A stretch of DNA of 64,000 bases from Symsagittifera roscoffensis (Eukaryota; Xenacoelomorpha; Acoela; Convolutidae). Shown here one piece after another: positions 1 to 16,625 of the stretch. The DNA lies in NCBI RefSeq assembly GCF_963678635.1, contig NC_087067.1, positions 3,975,072 through 4,039,071 of the forward strand, given 5' to 3'. Every line of letters starts with the position of its first letter. Positions within the stretch are counted from its first letter, which is position 1. The notes below the pieces were generated by a model that saw only the letters and a list, made by a program, of their open reading frames with translations, ran no database searches and had not been told where the DNA came from. Made by a program: the position numbers and the translations under genes.

Positions 1-465
1 TATGGAAAACAATTGGTGGCTGAACCTTTGACTGATAATGAATGGTTTAGTTAGGAGTTTTCAACTTAAATTAACACTAGCCAGTAGCTAGTGTATTAGT
101 ACGGACGTTCTTTTTTTTCTAACCTAACTCGCAAATATAAGTGTTCATTGGAAGTGTTCACTTATGGAAATTTCACTGTAGAGCATCTGTTCTCTGCTTT
201 ATATGTGGCTAGTGTTTGGAATTAATTAAGTGTCTGTGGCTGAGTGATTAGTGTGCGAGATGTTGATTTCTAGATCGCACTAGGTAGTAGGTTCGAATTC
301 GAGATAAGTTAAATTTTTACTAACTGAAGGCTTATTTCTACCGTTTCCTATTACACTTTATAGAGCTGCTTTTTGTCGTGTTTGCGCTAGCGTTTGTGAA
401 GCGCAGGTTCGCCTCTGTGCTTAAGAGTTATAAGTATTTAGAGGTTTACGTTGGTGTGTTAACAG
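1..465 (+). other. Intron sequence upstream of the Crumbs last exon
   Basis: No coding exon is recognisable here. The stretch ends with an acceptor-like GTGTTAACAG at 456-465, directly before the EGF-coding exon. The reading frame stays open back to about 378 but has no ATG, so the open part before 466 is best read as intron. A tRNA-like relic lies inside at about 226-305. Confidence 0.6.
226..305 (+). repeat. tRNA-like relic (possible SINE head or tRNA pseudogene)
   Basis: A box-A-like TGGCTGAGTGATTAG at about 237-251 is followed by a box-B-like GGTTCGAATTC at 290-300. The spacing is what a Pol III internal promoter would have. A GTGCGA/TCGCAC pairing lies between them. The anticodon loop is too long and the acceptor stem does not close well, so this is not called as a functional tRNA. 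It resembles class-II (Ser/Leu) tRNA D arms. Confidence 0.3.
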
Positions 466-1229
466 GCTATAGAGGGACAAATTGCAGTGAAAACATCAAC
501 GAATGCGAACAAAACTATCCTTGTGTATTGCAAAATACAGAACAATGCGAAGACACTGTCGGCTCCTACAGTTGTAACTGCTCATTCGGGTTCGAAGGTA
601 AAAACTGCGAAGCTGAGACCAACTTCTGTGACAAACTTCCGTGTCAAAACAACGGCTCGTGTTCCAATAATATCCAAATAAGTGATCTTGGTTATGAATG
701 CGACTGTAATAACACGGGGTTCGAAGGTACGAACTGTGATGTAGATACAAACGAATGTGATGTTTCGCAAAATCTATGCGACAATGGAGTTTGTGTCAAT
801 ACTGAGGGTTCATATTTCTGCGACTGCGTAAGAACAGGGTTAAAAGGCGAAACTTGTAGCGAGCCTTGTTTTGATAATGTAACGTGTGCCAATGAAGGTA
901 CATGTGTCGAAAGTACCAATTCTACAGTTGCGTCATGTGGATGCACGTCAAACTTCGAAGGAAGTTTTTGCCAAGTTGAGAAGGCTGCACAAGAAAGCGA
1001 AGACGATGATTTCGTAACGTCCACAGCAGGAATAGCTATTTGGGCTGCTCTCGCATTTGTTTTGTTGGCTGTTTTGATAATTGTGGTGGTTATCATTGTT
1101 GTGTTGCGAGGTTCCAGGGCAAAAACAGGCGAATACCAACCGCGAGACGCGGAGTCCAGAAGCAAAGCTTTTTCGATACCTATTGAGTTCGCAGACCTCC
1201 AACTACCGAAAGAAGAGCGTCTGATTTAA
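466..1229 (+). CDS. crb: Crumbs homologue, last coding exon (EGF repeats, TM, ERLI tail)
   Basis: Terminal exon of a type I membrane protein of the Crumbs family, the apical polarity determinant that binds Pals1/Stardust and Par6 through its C-terminus. The exon starts after ACAG at 465 in phase 1, typical of EGF-domain introns. The first residues finish an EGF module (GYRGTNC). Four EGF-like modules follow, starting near NECEQ, NFCDK, NECDV and SEPCF; the NEC starts suggest calcium-binding types. An acidic stalk (ESEDDD) precedes one hydrophobic helix, roughly GIAIWAALAFVLLAVLIIVV. The 40-residue cytoplasmic tail carries the two Crumbs signatures: a juxtamembrane GEYQPR, matching the FERM-binding G-x-Y-x-P site, and the C-terminal EERLI PDZ ligand, followed directly by TAA at 1227. 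Upstream exons (more EGF and laminin-G modules) lie outside the window. The tail is what separates it from Delta or Notch-like proteins. Confidence 0.87.
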
Positions 1230-2179
1230 ATCAATTCAACATCATTTTCTCTACCCTTCCGTGCTAAATTAGAAACTAGTTAGACTAAGCCATTGTGCAA
1301 ATAAGTTGTTGACCTTTATTGTAAATATCAATTCGATTTTGCTATTGAATAATTTGATAAATTTAATTTTGCTGGAATATTTTTAACATCAGAAGAAAGA
1401 AATCCTAGCTTGATTGATATTTTCCTAGTTTAAGTAATTATGCGTCGTTTTTCAACCATTATTTTAAAATATCACCATAAAAATATCAAGTTTCTGATCT
1501 CAAGTTCAACGAGATAGTTAACCTAAAATCTATTCTGAAAACTTCATTTCAATTTAGCAACTTTTATGATTTGAGTAATTGAACAATGTGCTGAAGTGCT
1601 GATTTTCTTGGAAATTAAAAACAAACTATTGGAAGACTTGTTGCTGTTACTGTATTCTTTAATAGTTGTATTAGTTCTCTTGATATTGCACATTTTTATG
1701 GAAAAAGTCAATATTGATTTTTTAAATCTCTGTCTGCTTGGGCGGCTAAGGCTTGAACTGAATTTTTTTTGCAGATTCAAGCTATTACACAATCAAAGCT
1801 TGTGTTATAGTATGAACTGTCTTTTTTTCCATTATAAGTCGCAAATATTGTTGCGACGCAAATACTGTTGCGACTAAATGTGTTCATTTTGTTCAATAAC
1901 CAGCTATTAAGTACAGCCAATGCTCAGGATATTAACACAGACTATTACATTACAAATGGCTTTTTAGCTTTAAGGTATCATTGATCTGTAGTTTAGAGGT
2001 AGGGAGAAGACCCGCAACAAAATAAGAGGGTTCGAACCTGGGCAGGGTCGGCTGTTTTTAATGATGAACTTTTTCGTATACTAGTTAAAATGCCTCCGCT
2101 CTATAAATTGAGGCATGTTAGTTGGTTATTTTCTCTTTTTTTCAAGCTGACTGGTACAGCTAACGTGTCATAATATGCC
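1230..2179. other. 3' flank of the Crumbs gene, no gene seen
   Basis: This AT-rich stretch presumably contains the Crumbs 3' UTR. No AATAAA was noticed close to the stop; AATAAT-type variants occur around 1345. Short open frames at 1544-1877 are low-complexity and lie opposite each other, and have no supporting homology. Confidence 0.5.
1979..2055 (+). repeat. Second tRNA-like relic
   Basis: A box-A-like TAGTTTAGAGGTAGGG at 1989-2004 and a box-B-like GGGTTCGAACCTG at 2028-2040 lie in tRNA-like spacing. Parts of an acceptor stem can be drawn (GATCT with GGGTC, using wobble pairs). The T stem closes only about three pairs. It is probably a degenerate tRNA or the head of a SINE. Confidence 0.3.
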
Positions 2180-2281
2180 TGCGTCACTTAGCAATTATGT
2201 AGACCCATAATTGGCGTGCGTCACTTAGCACTTATGTAGACTCATAATTGCCGTGCGTCACTTGAGAAAGTTTGTAGACTA
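2180..2281. repeat. 37-bp tandem repeat with internal inverted repeat
   Basis: Units start at 2180, 2217 and 2254, each with TGCGTCACTT. The first two are full 37-bp units and the third is partial. Unit 1 contains a perfect inverted repeat, CAATTATG/CATAATTG, separated by 6 nt. Unit 2 keeps it with one change. Confidence 0.85.
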
Positions 2282-2540
2282 CAGTTTTACTCATTCACTT
2301 TTCCCAATAGCGTTATCGGTCAAATTTTCGATTTTGTATGCGAAGTGCAACTTTGCCTCTGTGTTAATCTTTATTCAACGACATGAGCAAAAAATGATAT
2401 AAGACGTACAGTCAAAATTGATAGCATGTGCTTTGACATTTGAGTACTATTAAGTTACAACAGTTGATGCATTATAAATTCATCTTCATCAACTGAACAG
2501 AAAAAGCTATTTGTTTCAAACAATAGTACAATAAAAAAAT

Positions 2541-3265
2541 CTTGATGAACAGTAATGAACGTAGTGAGTACTCTTATATAAGTCTTGCTGTTTTTTTTTC
2601 AGGAAAAAGGAAGTCTAAAAATTTAGTCACCCTCAATTTTGATTTTTCGCGATTTGAAACTTAATTTCTCTTCAAAATCAGTGCATTTCTATTGTTAAAA
2701 GAAAGGCAAACTCCACTATCGCACAGTTTCCTTGCGTTCCTTCTTGTCCAATTGTTAGTTAATTATGTTTTTTGTCGATTTTTTAGTTCTTTTTTTATAA
2801 TCCAGAGGGTAAATTTAATGCATGTTTTCTTTGTTTTTGTTCACCTCAAGAAAGTTTTCAATTTTTGTTTTCCGGATGCATGGTTTCTGATTTTTTTCTA
2901 CAAGTGCGTAGAATTAGTTTCAATTTATATCTGTTTAGTGTGTTTTAGGATTGAGCAAATTTTTGAGTTTAGTTAATTTCCTTCATTAAAAAGAAGGCAA
3001 AATTCACTATTGAACAGCCGAGGTGAAGAGATCACGAAAAACGTGACCGACTTCTAAATTCGAACATTGATTTATTTAACAGATTTCCCAGCGATATAAC
3101 AAAATTTACCTATTGATTCAGTTGTCTTAAATTGGCTGAATAATATCAAAAACAGTTTTAAGGGCATATATTTTTCGCTAAAATTCCTAAATTGAAGTTT
3201 TTTAAAAAAAAACAGCCACCATTTTTTGCGTTTCCTTGCGTTCATTGACTTTTTTACAACTGTCT
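2541..3265 (-). repeat. Inverted, diverged copy of boundary repeat R
   Basis: Read on the minus strand this matches the module at the left edges of the two large duplicated blocks (37784-38045 and 49460-49985). Shared landmarks are GCAAACTCCACTATCG (2707-2722), AGTGCATTTCTATTGTTAAAAG, GAGTACTCTTATATAAGTCT and the GATCACGAAAAACGTGA inverted repeat near 3031. It is a dispersed repeat family with at least three copies in the window. No protein or terminal repeat was recognised. Confidence 0.65.
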
Positions 3266-4610
3266 GTTGGCTATGTTTTGCTCAGGTTTGTCAATTGTTT
3301 AGTATTAGGCTCAATTGGCGTCTGCTTAAGGGCTGCCCATAATATCTGCAAGTTACGGTTTGCCGGAAAGCTAAGTTGAAGCAGGCAGGTTTAATTCTAG
3401 TTTTTCTAATTGAAATCCTTTCGTCGAGATTAACATAAGAAAACTTGGTGGACGCAGTTTTTTCTATCTGCACAAGTGTTTTTTGGTTTTTGTGACCGTT
3501 TTACCTTTGGTTTTTTCCAATGCTATTTGTGAGCTATCGCAAGTGGTGTAAAGCTCCGCTTCACCTCTGTTAGAGTTTTTTCTATGATGCTGAAAGTGGA
3601 AACGCAAACTTAATATTTTTTGGCTAAAATTTTAGAAAAAGATTAAAAAAAAGTCAAATGTTTTAAATCTTTGCTATTATTTTAGACAGGTTTAAAACCA
3701 TTTTATTTTGAAGCCCGAAAATTTTAAGCTTAAATTCGGTGAAATTGAAAGTTTGCAATTTAGTTAGTCGTGGGAGAAAAAAGCATCAGCTTGTCTGGTG
3801 GCGTCTTCATGAGCAAATTCTATTCGCTTAGCTTTTTATAGTTTAGAGTATATAGACAGTACTCAAAAAGGAACACAGAAGTTCCTCAAAAGTTATAAAT
3901 AAAAAAAGAAAATTTCAGAGTTTATTTTTTGTTCATGTATTAAGCTAATTTTGGCTGCGAATTTTTTTCTTTTACTTATGTATATATCATCTGTTATCTT
4001 CTGTTATTTTACATAATCTTCACTTATTATTTCTTCACGATTTTCTGACAGTTTTACCAGGAGTTTATGAAGTTCAGTTACATAAAACATTCGAACCAAA
4101 CAGAGTGCATTATTGTCCCGAATATGTTTCAGTTTTTCCTATGTTTTTATTTGAAAACATTTTTCAGTCCGTCTTATTAGCTGTGCCATAGATCACTACA
4201 ATATATTGATATATTGGTTGAATATATGTTTTGTAAATATGGAACAAAGTTGTTTAAATAAAACCTGAGTTGATTCGTCAACCTAGCTGCCCTTTTCAAA
4301 GTCTTATCGATGTGGGTTTTGAAATATAATGTTTCATCTCAATACTTGTGATATGGATCTATTGTCTGAATTTTTTGTCAAATTCTGAAGTGGTTGTTTC
4401 ATCCTTGTTTATGGTGGGCTTATTCTTTAAAAACCAAAACTCAACCTTTGTTATATAAGTGTTTTTCTGCTGTTAAGTTCCAGTTAAGGTTGACAAAGTG
4501 TTGAAGCACCCTTCCTTCCTGTTCATGCCACTGCAAATGTCCAGTTTATATTCTAACTGGAAAATCTATATCAAAACATCCGTTTGCTTAAGTTTTTATA
4601 AACAAGAAAA
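3266..4610. other. Intergenic sequence between the convergent Crumbs and UBE2D genes
   Basis: AT-rich DNA without a convincing open frame, repeat array or RNA gene. The small minus-strand frame at 3291-3473 has no recognisable domain. Confidence 0.5.
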
Positions 4611-4616
4611 TTTATT
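4611..4616 (-). terminator. Polyadenylation signal of the UBE2D gene
   Basis: TTTATT on the plus strand reads AATAAA on the minus strand, about 110 nt after the UBE2D stop codon at 4725-4727. It is the first canonical signal downstream. Confidence 0.65.
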
Positions 4617-4724
4617 TAGGAAATAATGATTTTTCCGTACAATAGAAATTTTGAGGATTATCATAAAATTTTAAGATATATGTTTAGTTAGCTGTCTCGA
4701 GGACGATTTTGAGACTATACGTCA

Positions 4725-6330
<1,606 letters not shown>

Positions 6331-6980
6331 CTAACAAAAAAACTGAAGTATTACACGGTATGACTATGCTGAAATCTGATGTCACTTTTTTATGTTAATT
6401 AGAGAGCGAAATCGAGATACAAGCCTTAAGACATAAACTTAAACTTAGGCCAATGGAATATGAAATTTTTATGTTATTTTCGATTAAGCCCTCTAAACTT
6501 GAGCATTTCCAATAAGTACCATATGAAATTATGAACGGATCAAATTATAGTTGAAGTAACTTCTGCAATTTTTTTGCTTAAATGTCGCATGCAAAGTTTT
6601 TCAAACAATCTGAGCGAAAATAATACCTAGTTTTAGAGTACAGAAATTTTCATTAGAAAAATTGCGAAACTTTTTGGTGTTGGAACGCAGCTGTCTTGTT
6701 GGTGGAAGATTAAAATATTTGCTTGAGACGTCAATGGGAGTGTCTAATATGTTCCTTCATGAATTGTTGCTGCCTAAGTCACAAATATGAGTGCTCATTT
6801 GTTGGTGGCACCTTTGCTTTTCTTATATTGTTAACTTTTGCTCGATAGCATTATATTTTTGTATCTGGTTTATTGGTGGCTAGTTCATGTTTGATATAAA
6901 AGGTGATATGAAATGTATGGGATTTTGTTCTAGCTTTAAAAATTTTTAGAGACGCAAGGAAAATTTTTGCTCTTCTCGCC
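6331..6980 (-). other. UBE2D intron 2, non-repeated 3' part
   Basis: AT-rich intron sequence between exon 3 and the tandem-repeat field. No coding exon, RNA gene or element end was recognised. Confidence 0.6.
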
Positions 6981-8990
6981 AAATATTGAATTCCTGTTTC
7001 ATAAAAAACAGGTTTTATGAAAAAGTTATTGGGGTCGGGTTTTTAATTTATTTTTTGGGAGGCTTCGGCAAACGTTTTCTCTTTTTTAAAAATTTAGTTT
7101 TTCTCAAATACTACTCTACAAGTTTTGAGAAAAAAATACACCAAGAAGAAGTCCGCTAACTCCCCTGTGTGCATGCGTAACATTTTCAGCTCTTTTTACT
7201 TTGCACCACTTTTTACAGCCTTCGAAAAAGTGTGTGGGAGTGAAATTTTGACCCATATTTTTGGATTTTCTACATTTTCTCAAAACTACCCTCACCAATC
7301 TGAGATTTTAGGTTCATTGGATAAAACAGACTGTTGGAAGCTCCCTTGCATTAGTGACTAAAGCTTAACACAAATACTTAATGCCCTCAGAAAAGTCAAA
7401 CTTTTGATTTTTTGACCTATTTTTCAAACATTTTGACTTTTCTCGAAAACTATCCTCCCAAATCTGAGGTATTGGTTTCAATGTGTAGAACGAGTTTTGG
7501 TTAGCTCCCCTGCTTGGGCGGTTGCGTCCAAATTTTCCTACACAAAAAGTTATGACCCTCGCAAAAACAAAATTTTTAAAGCTTTTTGACTTTTCTCAAA
7601 AACCACCCTCCCGAATCTGAGATATTGGTTTCATTGTGTAGACGACCCTCGAAAAGTCAAGTTTTCAATTTATTACCATTTTTTTGAAAATTTTTGACTT
7701 CTCTCGAAAACTCTTTTCAAAATCTGGATATTAGTTTCACTGGATACAACGAGTTGTACGAAGTCGGCAGCGTAAGCGGTTACGGCCAAGTTTTTTACAC
7801 AACAAGTTACGACCCTCGAAAAATCAAGTTTTCTGTTTGTTGACCATTTTTTAAAACTTTCGAAAACTACCATTCCAAAACTGAGATTTTAGTTTCAATG
7901 GTTAGAACGAGTTGTGGGAATTACCCTTCACAGGCAGTTACGACCAAATTTTTTAACCCAATAAGTAATGACCCTCAGAAAGTCGTATTTTGAAACTTCT
8001 TTCGAAAACTACTCTTCCGACTGTGAGACTTCGGTTTCAACGGGTAGAACGACTTAAGGGAAGTCCTCTGCATAAGCAGTTACGCCCAAATTTTTTTACT
8101 TAACAAATTATGACTCTGAAAAGGTCAAATTTTATAATTTTCTAGCCGTTTTTTCGAAATTTTTTTGTCTTTTCTTGAAAACTATCCTTCCAAATCTGAG
8201 ATTTTGGTTTCAATTGGTAGAAAGATTTGTGGCAATTACCCAGCATAAGTGTTCACAAGGCTAAATTTTTCACAAACTCCATTACTTCCAATTGTTCTGT
8301 GCTCTGTTTGACGGGTGAAAAACCAAAATTTGTGAGTGACATTCATTAATCAGTAACGTAACCTGCAGATGTCCTATCTGATTTTTTCGAGGTTTTTTCT
8401 ACTGGGCAGCAGAAAATAAATGTCATCATTCCTTTTGTTTGAAGCTCCTCTGCATATGCGGCTAAGCCCAGATGTTCATGCACAAAAATTATTGGCCCTC
8501 GAAAAAAATTTGAATTTTTTTCATTTTGTCGAAAACAACTCAATCTGATATCAGGGTTCAATCGAGGCAACAGTTTGTGAGAAGCCTCCGTGCGTAGGGT
8601 TCTACGCCTCAAAAATTGAACAAAAAAGATTCCGGTAAAGCGCCAAATTTGCATAATGTTTCATTATTTTTTTAAAGAACAACAACTAAGGTTTTAGAGA
8701 AGCCCAATTTTTAAATTTTTCCCGCATCAGTACAAATTCGAAAATTGTCAAACAGGTTTTTTTTAAGATGCTTTGCAAAACGTTTTCTCTTTTTCAAAAA
8801 TTTAATTTTTCCCAAATACTACTCTTCCGGTTTTCAAACAAAATGTACCGATAGGAAGTCCGCCAACTCCCCTGTGTGCCTGCGTAAATATCTTTGGGTT
8901 CTCTTTACCTTACCCCACTTTTTAAATGTTGAGTGGGGGGAGGAGGCGATTTTTGCCCTATATTTTAAGATTTCTGATTTTTTCTAGAAA

Positions 8991-9810
8991 ACTACCCGCC
9001 CAAATTTGAAACTCGGGTTCAACGGATTTAACATGGAATTCCGTTGCATAAGCTGATACGACCAAAGTTTTTCTAAACAAGTTATGATAATCGGAGAGGT
9101 CAAATTATCGAATTTTTTACCGTTTTTTGATACTTGTTGTTTTTCTCGGATACTACCCTCCAAAATCTAAGTTTTTGTTTTCAATGGGTAGAACGGGTCA
9201 GCGCACCTGCATCAGCAGTTATACCCAAATTTTTTTGCACAAAAAATCATGGACATCAAAAAATCAAATTTTCGAAATTTTGACCGTTTTTTGAAACTTT
9301 CTGATTTTCACAATAACAACACTACCGCATCTGAGATATTGGTTTAAATGGGTAAAATGAGTTGACAGAAGCTACCCTGCAGAAACAGTTACGCCAAATT
9401 TTTTACACAAGAAGTTATGACCCTCAGAATAGTCAAAGTTTTGATTTCTTGTCCGTTTTTTGAAACTGTTTGACTTCTCGAAAACAACTCAATCTAATTT
9501 TAGGGTATTATCGAGGCAACTGTTTGTGAAAAGCTTCCGTGAGCAAGATGTTACGCCTCGAAATTTGAACAAAATTTTCTAGTAAAACTCCCAATTTACA
9601 TTATTTTTCACTCAATTTTTGATAGAACAACAACTAAGGTTTTGGGGAAGCCCAATTCTTAAGTTTTTGAAATTACCTACTTCATTCAGCATCAGTACAA
9701 ATTCAAAAGTTGCCAAACATGTACCACCAGTTTTAGCTGGGCTTCTAGTTTTGTTTCGGGAATTTCATACTGATTTTCACAAATTGCATTTTTCATTTTT
9801 TTTTCAGCAA
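8991..9810. repeat. 820-bp direct repeat, copy 1
   Basis: Begins ACTACCCGCC and contains about four monomers of field A plus a distinct tail ending TTTTTTTTTCAGCAA. By eye it matches copy 2 without a difference. Confidence 0.95.
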
Positions 9811-10630
9811 ACTACCCGCCCAAATTTGAAACTCGGGTTCAACGGATTTAACATGGAATTCCGTTGCATAAGCTGATACGACCAAAGTTTTTCTAAACAA
9901 GTTATGATAATCGGAGAGGTCAAATTATCGAATTTTTTACCGTTTTTTGATACTTGTTGTTTTTCTCGGATACTACCCTCCAAAATCTAAGTTTTTGTTT
10001 TCAATGGGTAGAACGGGTCAGCGCACCTGCATCAGCAGTTATACCCAAATTTTTTTGCACAAAAAATCATGGACATCAAAAAATCAAATTTTCGAAATTT
10101 TGACCGTTTTTTGAAACTTTCTGATTTTCACAATAACAACACTACCGCATCTGAGATATTGGTTTAAATGGGTAAAATGAGTTGACAGAAGCTACCCTGC
10201 AGAAACAGTTACGCCAAATTTTTTACACAAGAAGTTATGACCCTCAGAATAGTCAAAGTTTTGATTTCTTGTCCGTTTTTTGAAACTGTTTGACTTCTCG
10301 AAAACAACTCAATCTAATTTTAGGGTATTATCGAGGCAACTGTTTGTGAAAAGCTTCCGTGAGCAAGATGTTACGCCTCGAAATTTGAACAAAATTTTCT
10401 AGTAAAACTCCCAATTTACATTATTTTTCACTCAATTTTTGATAGAACAACAACTAAGGTTTTGGGGAAGCCCAATTCTTAAGTTTTTGAAATTACCTAC
10501 TTCATTCAGCATCAGTACAAATTCAAAAGTTGCCAAACATGTACCACCAGTTTTAGCTGGGCTTCTAGTTTTGTTTCGGGAATTTCATACTGATTTTCAC
10601 AAATTGCATTTTTCATTTTTTTTTCAGCAA
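9811..10630. repeat. 820-bp direct repeat, copy 2
   Basis: Exactly adjacent to copy 1 with period 820. A third unit starts at 10631 with the same 20 bases but diverges at once, so only the last duplication is recent. Confidence 0.95.
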
Positions 10631-12119
10631 ACTACCCGCCCAAATTTGAAATTTTGAGTTCAACGGAAATAACATGTGGGAATTCCGTTGCATAAGCGGC
10701 TACGCCCAAAGTTTTTCTCGGATACTACCCTCCAAAATCTGAGTTTTTGTTTTCAATGGGTAGAACGGGTAAGCGCACCTGCATCAGCAGTTATACCCAG
10801 TTTTTTTTACACGAAAAGTCATGGCCCTCAAAAAATCAATTTTTTGAAATTTTGACCGTTTTTTGAAACTTTCTGACTTTCGCCAAAAAAAACACTGCCG
10901 CATCTGAGATATTGGTTTAAATGGGTAGAATGAGTTGGCAGAAGCTACTTTGCATAAACTGTTACGCCAAATTTTTTACACAAGAAGTTATGACCCTCGG
11001 AAAATGTTAACGTTTAGGTTTTTTGTCCGTTTTTGACACTTTTTTACTTCTCGAAAACAACTCAATCTGATGTCAGGTTTTAATCGGCGCAACAGGTCGC
11101 GGAACGCCTCCGTGCTTAAGATGCTACGCCTCAAATTTACAATTTTTCGAAAACTACTCTGCCAAAACTGAGGTTAAGAGTTTAATCGATGAACAAATTT
11201 TTCGAATCTTTGCTGTTCAACTGGTGGTGCCCCAATTTTTTGATCAAAAATTTATTTCCTTAAAAACGTACAAACTCTAAGTTTTTGCGAAGAACAAGTG
11301 CTAAGAAGTTCTTTTGCATAGCGGTTACGTCCTAGGTTTTGTAGACAAGCAATCTTGTATTTAGTAAACGCTCATGTTTCGAATTGCTGACCATGTTTTT
11401 GGAAATAATTTTAGTTTTCGCGAAAAATGCGTTGCCAAGTCTGAGATTAAGGGTTCAATGAACAGATCAAGTTGTGGGAATTGCCTTGCATGAGCAGTTA
11501 CGCCCAAAGTTTTTTAAACAACCAGCTCTGATAATCGGATGAATCAATTTATAGATTTTTTGACCGGTTTTTGAAAGTTTTTGTTTTTCTCGTATGCTAT
11601 CCTTCAAAATCTAAGTTTCTGGTTTCAATGGGTACTACGGGTTTTGTCAAGCGCACCTGTATCAGCGGTTATACCCAAATTTTTTAAACAAAAACTATGA
11701 CCCTCGAAAAAAAATCAAATTTGTTAAATTTAGTAAACGCCTTTGTTTCGAAATGCTGACCGTGTTTTTGAAAATGTTTTCAATTATCTGAAAAACTTCG
11801 TCGCCAAGTCTTTAGATTAGGGGTTCAAACTAAAGAAAAAGATGTAAGCTGCTGTGGCCTAATTATAGCAGAAAAAGAGTTAGAGACTAAGAGAATGTCA
11901 ATTTTTGAAATTCTGACGGTTCTTTGCAAACTTTTTTGTTCTCTGAAAATAACGCTGCCAAAACTAAAGTTAAGAGTAAATCGAAGAACCAATTTTATGA
12001 AACTTCGCTGCTCAGCTGGTGTCGCCGTGATATTTTGATAAATATCGCTCTGAAATTTCTCTTCATAGAAGCTATGCTCAAACTTTTGTTTAAAAAGCAA
12101 GGTTAGACTTGACATTACT

Positions 12120-13020
12120 GTGGAGTGCTATCAGAGAATAGTAAGGAGTTGCAAATCCGGCATCGAAATATGACTGCTTAAATCCATCTGGTTTTCGAGG
12201 TATGGCGTATTTTATAATCTTTTCATTTTTTTTCGAAAAACTTAGATATAATAAAACTAGGCGAACTTGAATATCTCAAACCCATAGTAGAGTTCTCTTA
12301 GGGTACACTCTGGAGTTGCAAATATGACGACCAAGTATGAATGCTCATTTTTTTTGTCTTCGAGATATGGCATTTCGTATAATTTTTTCAGTTTTTTTTC
12401 TCAAAAAAATTAGATTTGAAAAAAAGTAAGCGAATTTGAAAATCTTAACCTATAACTAGGTTCTGTCAGGGTACACTTAGGGATTGCTGACGCCCAAGTT
12501 TGACAGCTGAAATCTTTTTGGTCGTCGAGATATGGCGTTTTTCATGATTTTTTCTTTTTTTTTTTCAAAAAAAATAGATATCAAAAATTCAACAGAATGT
12601 CAGATTCTCAAATTTAAGGCGGGTACTGTCAGTTACAAATTGGCTTTGCAAATCTGCCCTTTACATATGACTGATCAAATCAATTTGGCTCAAGAGATTG
12701 GCGTTTTGATGATTTTTGAATTAATAAACTAAACGATCTTGAAACTCTCAACTCTTTTGACTGGGTTCTGTCAGGATACATTCAGGGAGTACTTTCAAGA
12801 TACAAATCTGGCCTGTATCTTTTACTGCTCAATTCTTTCTTGTTCTCGAGATATGGCGTTTCTCATGATTTTTTCAATACTTTTCCAAACAAGTATCAGA
12901 AGTTGAAATTCTTAATCCTATGTTAGGATGCTGACAGAAAAAAAGGTACAAAATCTGCCCTCTACTATTATCTGCTCAAATCATTTTGGTTTTTGAGATA
13001 TGGCGTTTCTGTTTTTTTAA
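12120..13020. repeat. Tandem repeat field B in UBE2D intron 2
   Basis: A second family of about 145-165 bp per unit. Each unit has GAGATATGGCGTTTTTCATG or a close variant (near 12198, 12362, 12527, 12698, 12848 and 12991), preceded by a GGTTCTGTCAGGGTACACT-like box and a run of A/T. It is unrelated to field A by eye. Confidence 0.8.
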
Positions 13021-16621
<3,601 letters not shown>

Positions 16622-16625
16622 CTAC
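16622..16625. repeat. Target site duplication, left copy (CTAC)
   Basis: CTAC directly precedes the 5' LTR and is repeated directly after the 3' LTR at 35521-35524. Four bases is within the range made by retroviral-type integrases. Confidence 0.85.

Larger units (their letters stand above)
6981..12119. repeat. Diverged tandem repeat field A in UBE2D intron 2
   Basis: A family of degenerate monomers of roughly 140-190 bp. The recurring order is GAAAACTACCCTCC, AATCTGAGAT, GGTTTCAATGGGTAGAAC, a GCATAAGCAGTTACGCCCAA box, TTATGACCCTCGAAAAGTCAA, then TTTGACCGTTTTTTGAAAC. The ACTACCCTCC-like box recurs near 7280, 7448, 7598, 7862, 8003, 8176, 9154, 9974 and 10724. Divergence between monomers is high except for a recent 820-bp duplication. 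Open frames in it are by-products. Confidence 0.85.

Noticed and set aside
1979-2055. A functional tRNA gene with box A and box B.
   Set aside because: The acceptor and T stems do not close; kept only as a tRNA-like relic.
9619-10657. Two identical 72-85 codon frames at 9619 and 10439.
   Set aside because: They lie in the exact 820-bp repeat of a satellite field and have no domain; identity reflects the duplication.
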